NCBI GenBank assembly: GCA_016748015.1
Contig: JAAOMT010000258.1
Coordinates: forward strand, 97,008 to 161,007
Reading direction: 5' to 3'
Length of the DNA stretch: 64,000 bases
From: Geosiphon pyriformis
Taxonomy: Eukaryota; Glomeromycota; Glomeromycetes; Archaeosporales; Geosiphonaceae
Below are positions 62,061 to 64,000 of the stretch, in pieces. The translations under genes were made by a program, and so were the position numbers. Within the stretch, counting starts at the first letter, position 1. Each line of letters begins with the position of its first letter. The notes below the pieces were generated by a model. That model was not told where the DNA came from and made no database searches. It was given only the letters and a program-made list of their open reading frames with translations.

Positions 62061-63080
62061 ATTATTTTATATTTATAAAGTTCTTAGCAATAGATTATAT
62101 AAATTAAAACTTGATAACAAAATACTAATAAAAGTTATATATAGAAATTAATTAAAACATTATTATTTTAAAATCAATTCTAAACTATTAATTCTACAAA
62201 TTAGTATATATATTTTTTTAATTAATTATAAAGATATTTTTCGAAATTTAAAATCAATAATTATAATAAAATAACAATATATTTGAATATATAATTTAGT
62301 TATTGGTATAAGTATTTTCTTAAAAATAAAAAACATTAAAACAAAATAATGATCAAAAAACATCCAAAACTAAAAATATATAAAAACTCATATATCGAAA
62401 ATAAATTTTTTTTTTCTATTATTTTTAAACTTTTATATTAATATTTTATAATAATTATTCTTTGAAACATTTAAAAAATATTTTAAAAATTAATATTAGC
62501 TTTAAAAATACTTTTAAACTTATATATAATAATTAGTAAAAATTAAATTAATTATACTTTAGAAAAAATTACAGTTTTAGTAGTAAACAGTTTTCATAGT
62601 TATTATTTTTATAGAAAAAACACAAAAAATTATTTTAAAAATCACTTACTAAAACTTTTAAAACCAGGTTTTAAAAAAAACTTATTATTTATTTCTATTA
62701 ACATTTTTTTAAATGCCACAATACAACAAAAAATTTAATTATGTCTTAATTAAAATAATAAATATACTCTTATTTATTGATATTTTCAAATTGAAAAAAC
62801 ATTGCACCAACAAAAACTGGAACTTAAAGTACCTAATTTTACTTTTAAAGTCATATAAAAACAAATACACAATAAATTTAAAACAATAACTAAACCAATA
62901 AATACTTATTATAAACTTAGAACAAATTTTAAACTTTATAACTTATTTAATACTTAAAACAATATTAAAAAGCTTACAGAATTGAAATTTTAACGATTTT
63001 TAAACCAAATTACTTTAATAATATTGAATTATTATCTAAATATTACAGATAATATTTAGACTTTAATAAAACTTAGTTTT
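62061..63080 (+). pseudogene. Gypsy-7 post-integrase segment
   Basis: It includes KQIHNKFKTITKPINTYYKL and FKLYNLFNT at about 62858-62960, matching Gypsy-5 at 50650-50870. Conserved between two copies in opposite orientations; function unknown. Confidence 0.6.
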
Positions 63081-63093
63081 AAAAAAGAGATTA
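63081..63093 (+). promoter_or_regulatory. Gypsy-7 polypurine tract
   Basis: AAAAAAGAGATTA directly before the LTR start TATTACTAGTA (TGTTATTAGTAG in Gypsy-5). Confidence 0.7.
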
Positions 63094-63997
63094 TATTACT
63101 AGTAAAAATTTGAAATATTATATAGTATAAAATTATTTTTATAATTTTTATCAATAAATATATATATTATTATTTTAATTTATTTTTTATTATTTTATCA
63201 AATTGTTTAAAATATTATTTAATTAATAACTTAATTTGTACAAATACACAAATTATAATAATCAGATTATATAATACATTAAACTATAAAATTTGCCAAA
63301 ATAATAAATAATTCACTAAAATACGAAATAATTTATAAAAATAACTTGTAGTTTGTTAAAAATATATCTTTAATTTAGCAAAATAATAGCAAAAAAAAAG
63401 TATAAGTTTATAGACTAATATTATAACAAGTTGTATAAAAAAAAGCTTTTTTTTTAAAAAAAATATAATTTAACTAAAATTATTTTCATTAAAATATTTT
63501 TCTTTAGTATTTATACAAATTATTTAAAAAAAACTAAATAAAAAACAACAAAAATTATAATTATTTTGCTTAAAATTTTCTAAATTTTCACTAATGTTTT
63601 TGAAATTAATTAGTTACTAATTTTAATAATTTATTAATGACTTTAAGCTTGGATAAAAGACAATTCTTTTAATAAAATATTTTTTTTTACATTTTTTTAT
63701 TTTTTTTATTTTTTTATTATATATATTAAAATAATTTATAGACAAAATTTTTGTAAAAAGGCTGATTTTTACAGCAAAATAACTACATACTTTGGTAAGC
63801 TTTTAAATAAATATTTCTTAAAAAAAATTTAATTTTTACTGTAAAATAGCTATTTAAATAACTAATATAAAATTAATCATTTTATTTATAAGTCCAATAA
63901 ATCAAATTATAAGAGATAACTTAAAGATAAATTTAGTTATTAGAGATTTAACTACTTTTAGTAATTGTGAATTAATAGCAAAATAATATTAATAACA
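63094..63997 (+). repeat. Family-2 Gypsy LTR (3'), at the window edge
   Basis: Matches the LTR at 49605-50540 (inverted) along its length and ends AATATTAATAACA, followed by TTC at the last three bases of the window. If the LTR truly ends in CATTCA, it is cut one base short by the window. Confidence 0.78.
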
Positions 63998-64000
63998 TTC

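Larger units (their letters stand above)
60471..63997 (+). mobile_element. Gypsy-7: family-2 element, 3' part
   Basis: Plus strand: RNase H, integrase, conserved post-integrase segment, polypurine tract and 3' LTR that runs to the right edge. RT and upstream parts are absent, so it is truncated at the left by about 60470. LTR, polypurine tract and post-integrase segment all match Gypsy-5. Confidence 0.78.

Noticed and set aside
1-64000. Whole window as mitochondrial or Plasmodium-like DNA because of the AT content
   Set aside because: LTR retrotransposons, LINEs and a spliceosomal intron show it is nuclear; the AT bias is strongest in transposon relics and not in the gene fragment.

Overview
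The window comes from an extremely AT-rich, transposon-saturated eukaryotic nuclear genome. The best guess is an arbuscular mycorrhizal fungus (Glomeromycotina: Rhizophagus, Gigaspora, Diversispora and relatives). The reasons are a short GT...AG fungal-type intron, a LINE family whose two-ORF proteins I recognise from Rhizophagus-type genomes, and Ty3/Gypsy and pogo proteins of the same flavour. That identification rests on remembered protein similarity and was not checked by a search.

Only the first 380 bases look like a host gene: the 3' end of an unidentified gene with one intron. The rest is nested, decaying mobile elements. Left to right: a Gypsy pol relic (490-1760, minus); unassignable AT-rich DNA; full-length LINE-A (minus, 3105-4030 plus 14186-20095), split by a complete 10.2-kb Gypsy element, Gypsy-1 (minus, 4031-14185, paired LTRs, PBS, PPT, ATAT target duplication); a very degraded LINE-C (about 20100-21673) cut by Gypsy-2 (minus, 21674-28110), itself hit by a 593-bp Tc1/mariner remnant (24037-24629); a LINE 3' scrap; Gypsy-3 (about 28266-43665), which hosts full-length LINE-B (plus, 30258-37114) and a pogo/Tigger transposase relic (40690-42380); then several copies of at least one other Gypsy family in both orientations (44390 to the end). 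The 20-N gap at 56229-56248 is flanked by identical 1749-base blocks, almost certainly an unmerged contig overlap.

Decay is dominated by transitions (C to T on either strand) and loss of CpG. It turns Gln/Arg/Trp codons into stops and catalytic Asp/His/Gly into Asn/Tyr/Ser. The level differs by layer: host gene fragment and Tc1 element keep CpG, LINE-B and Gypsy-1 have little, LINE-A less, and Gypsy-2, Gypsy-3 and LINE-C almost none. This fits cytosine-methylation decay or a RIP-like process acting for different lengths of time. No transposon ORF looks intact, although LINE-B is close. I found no rRNA, tRNA or CRISPR and no cellular gene cluster.
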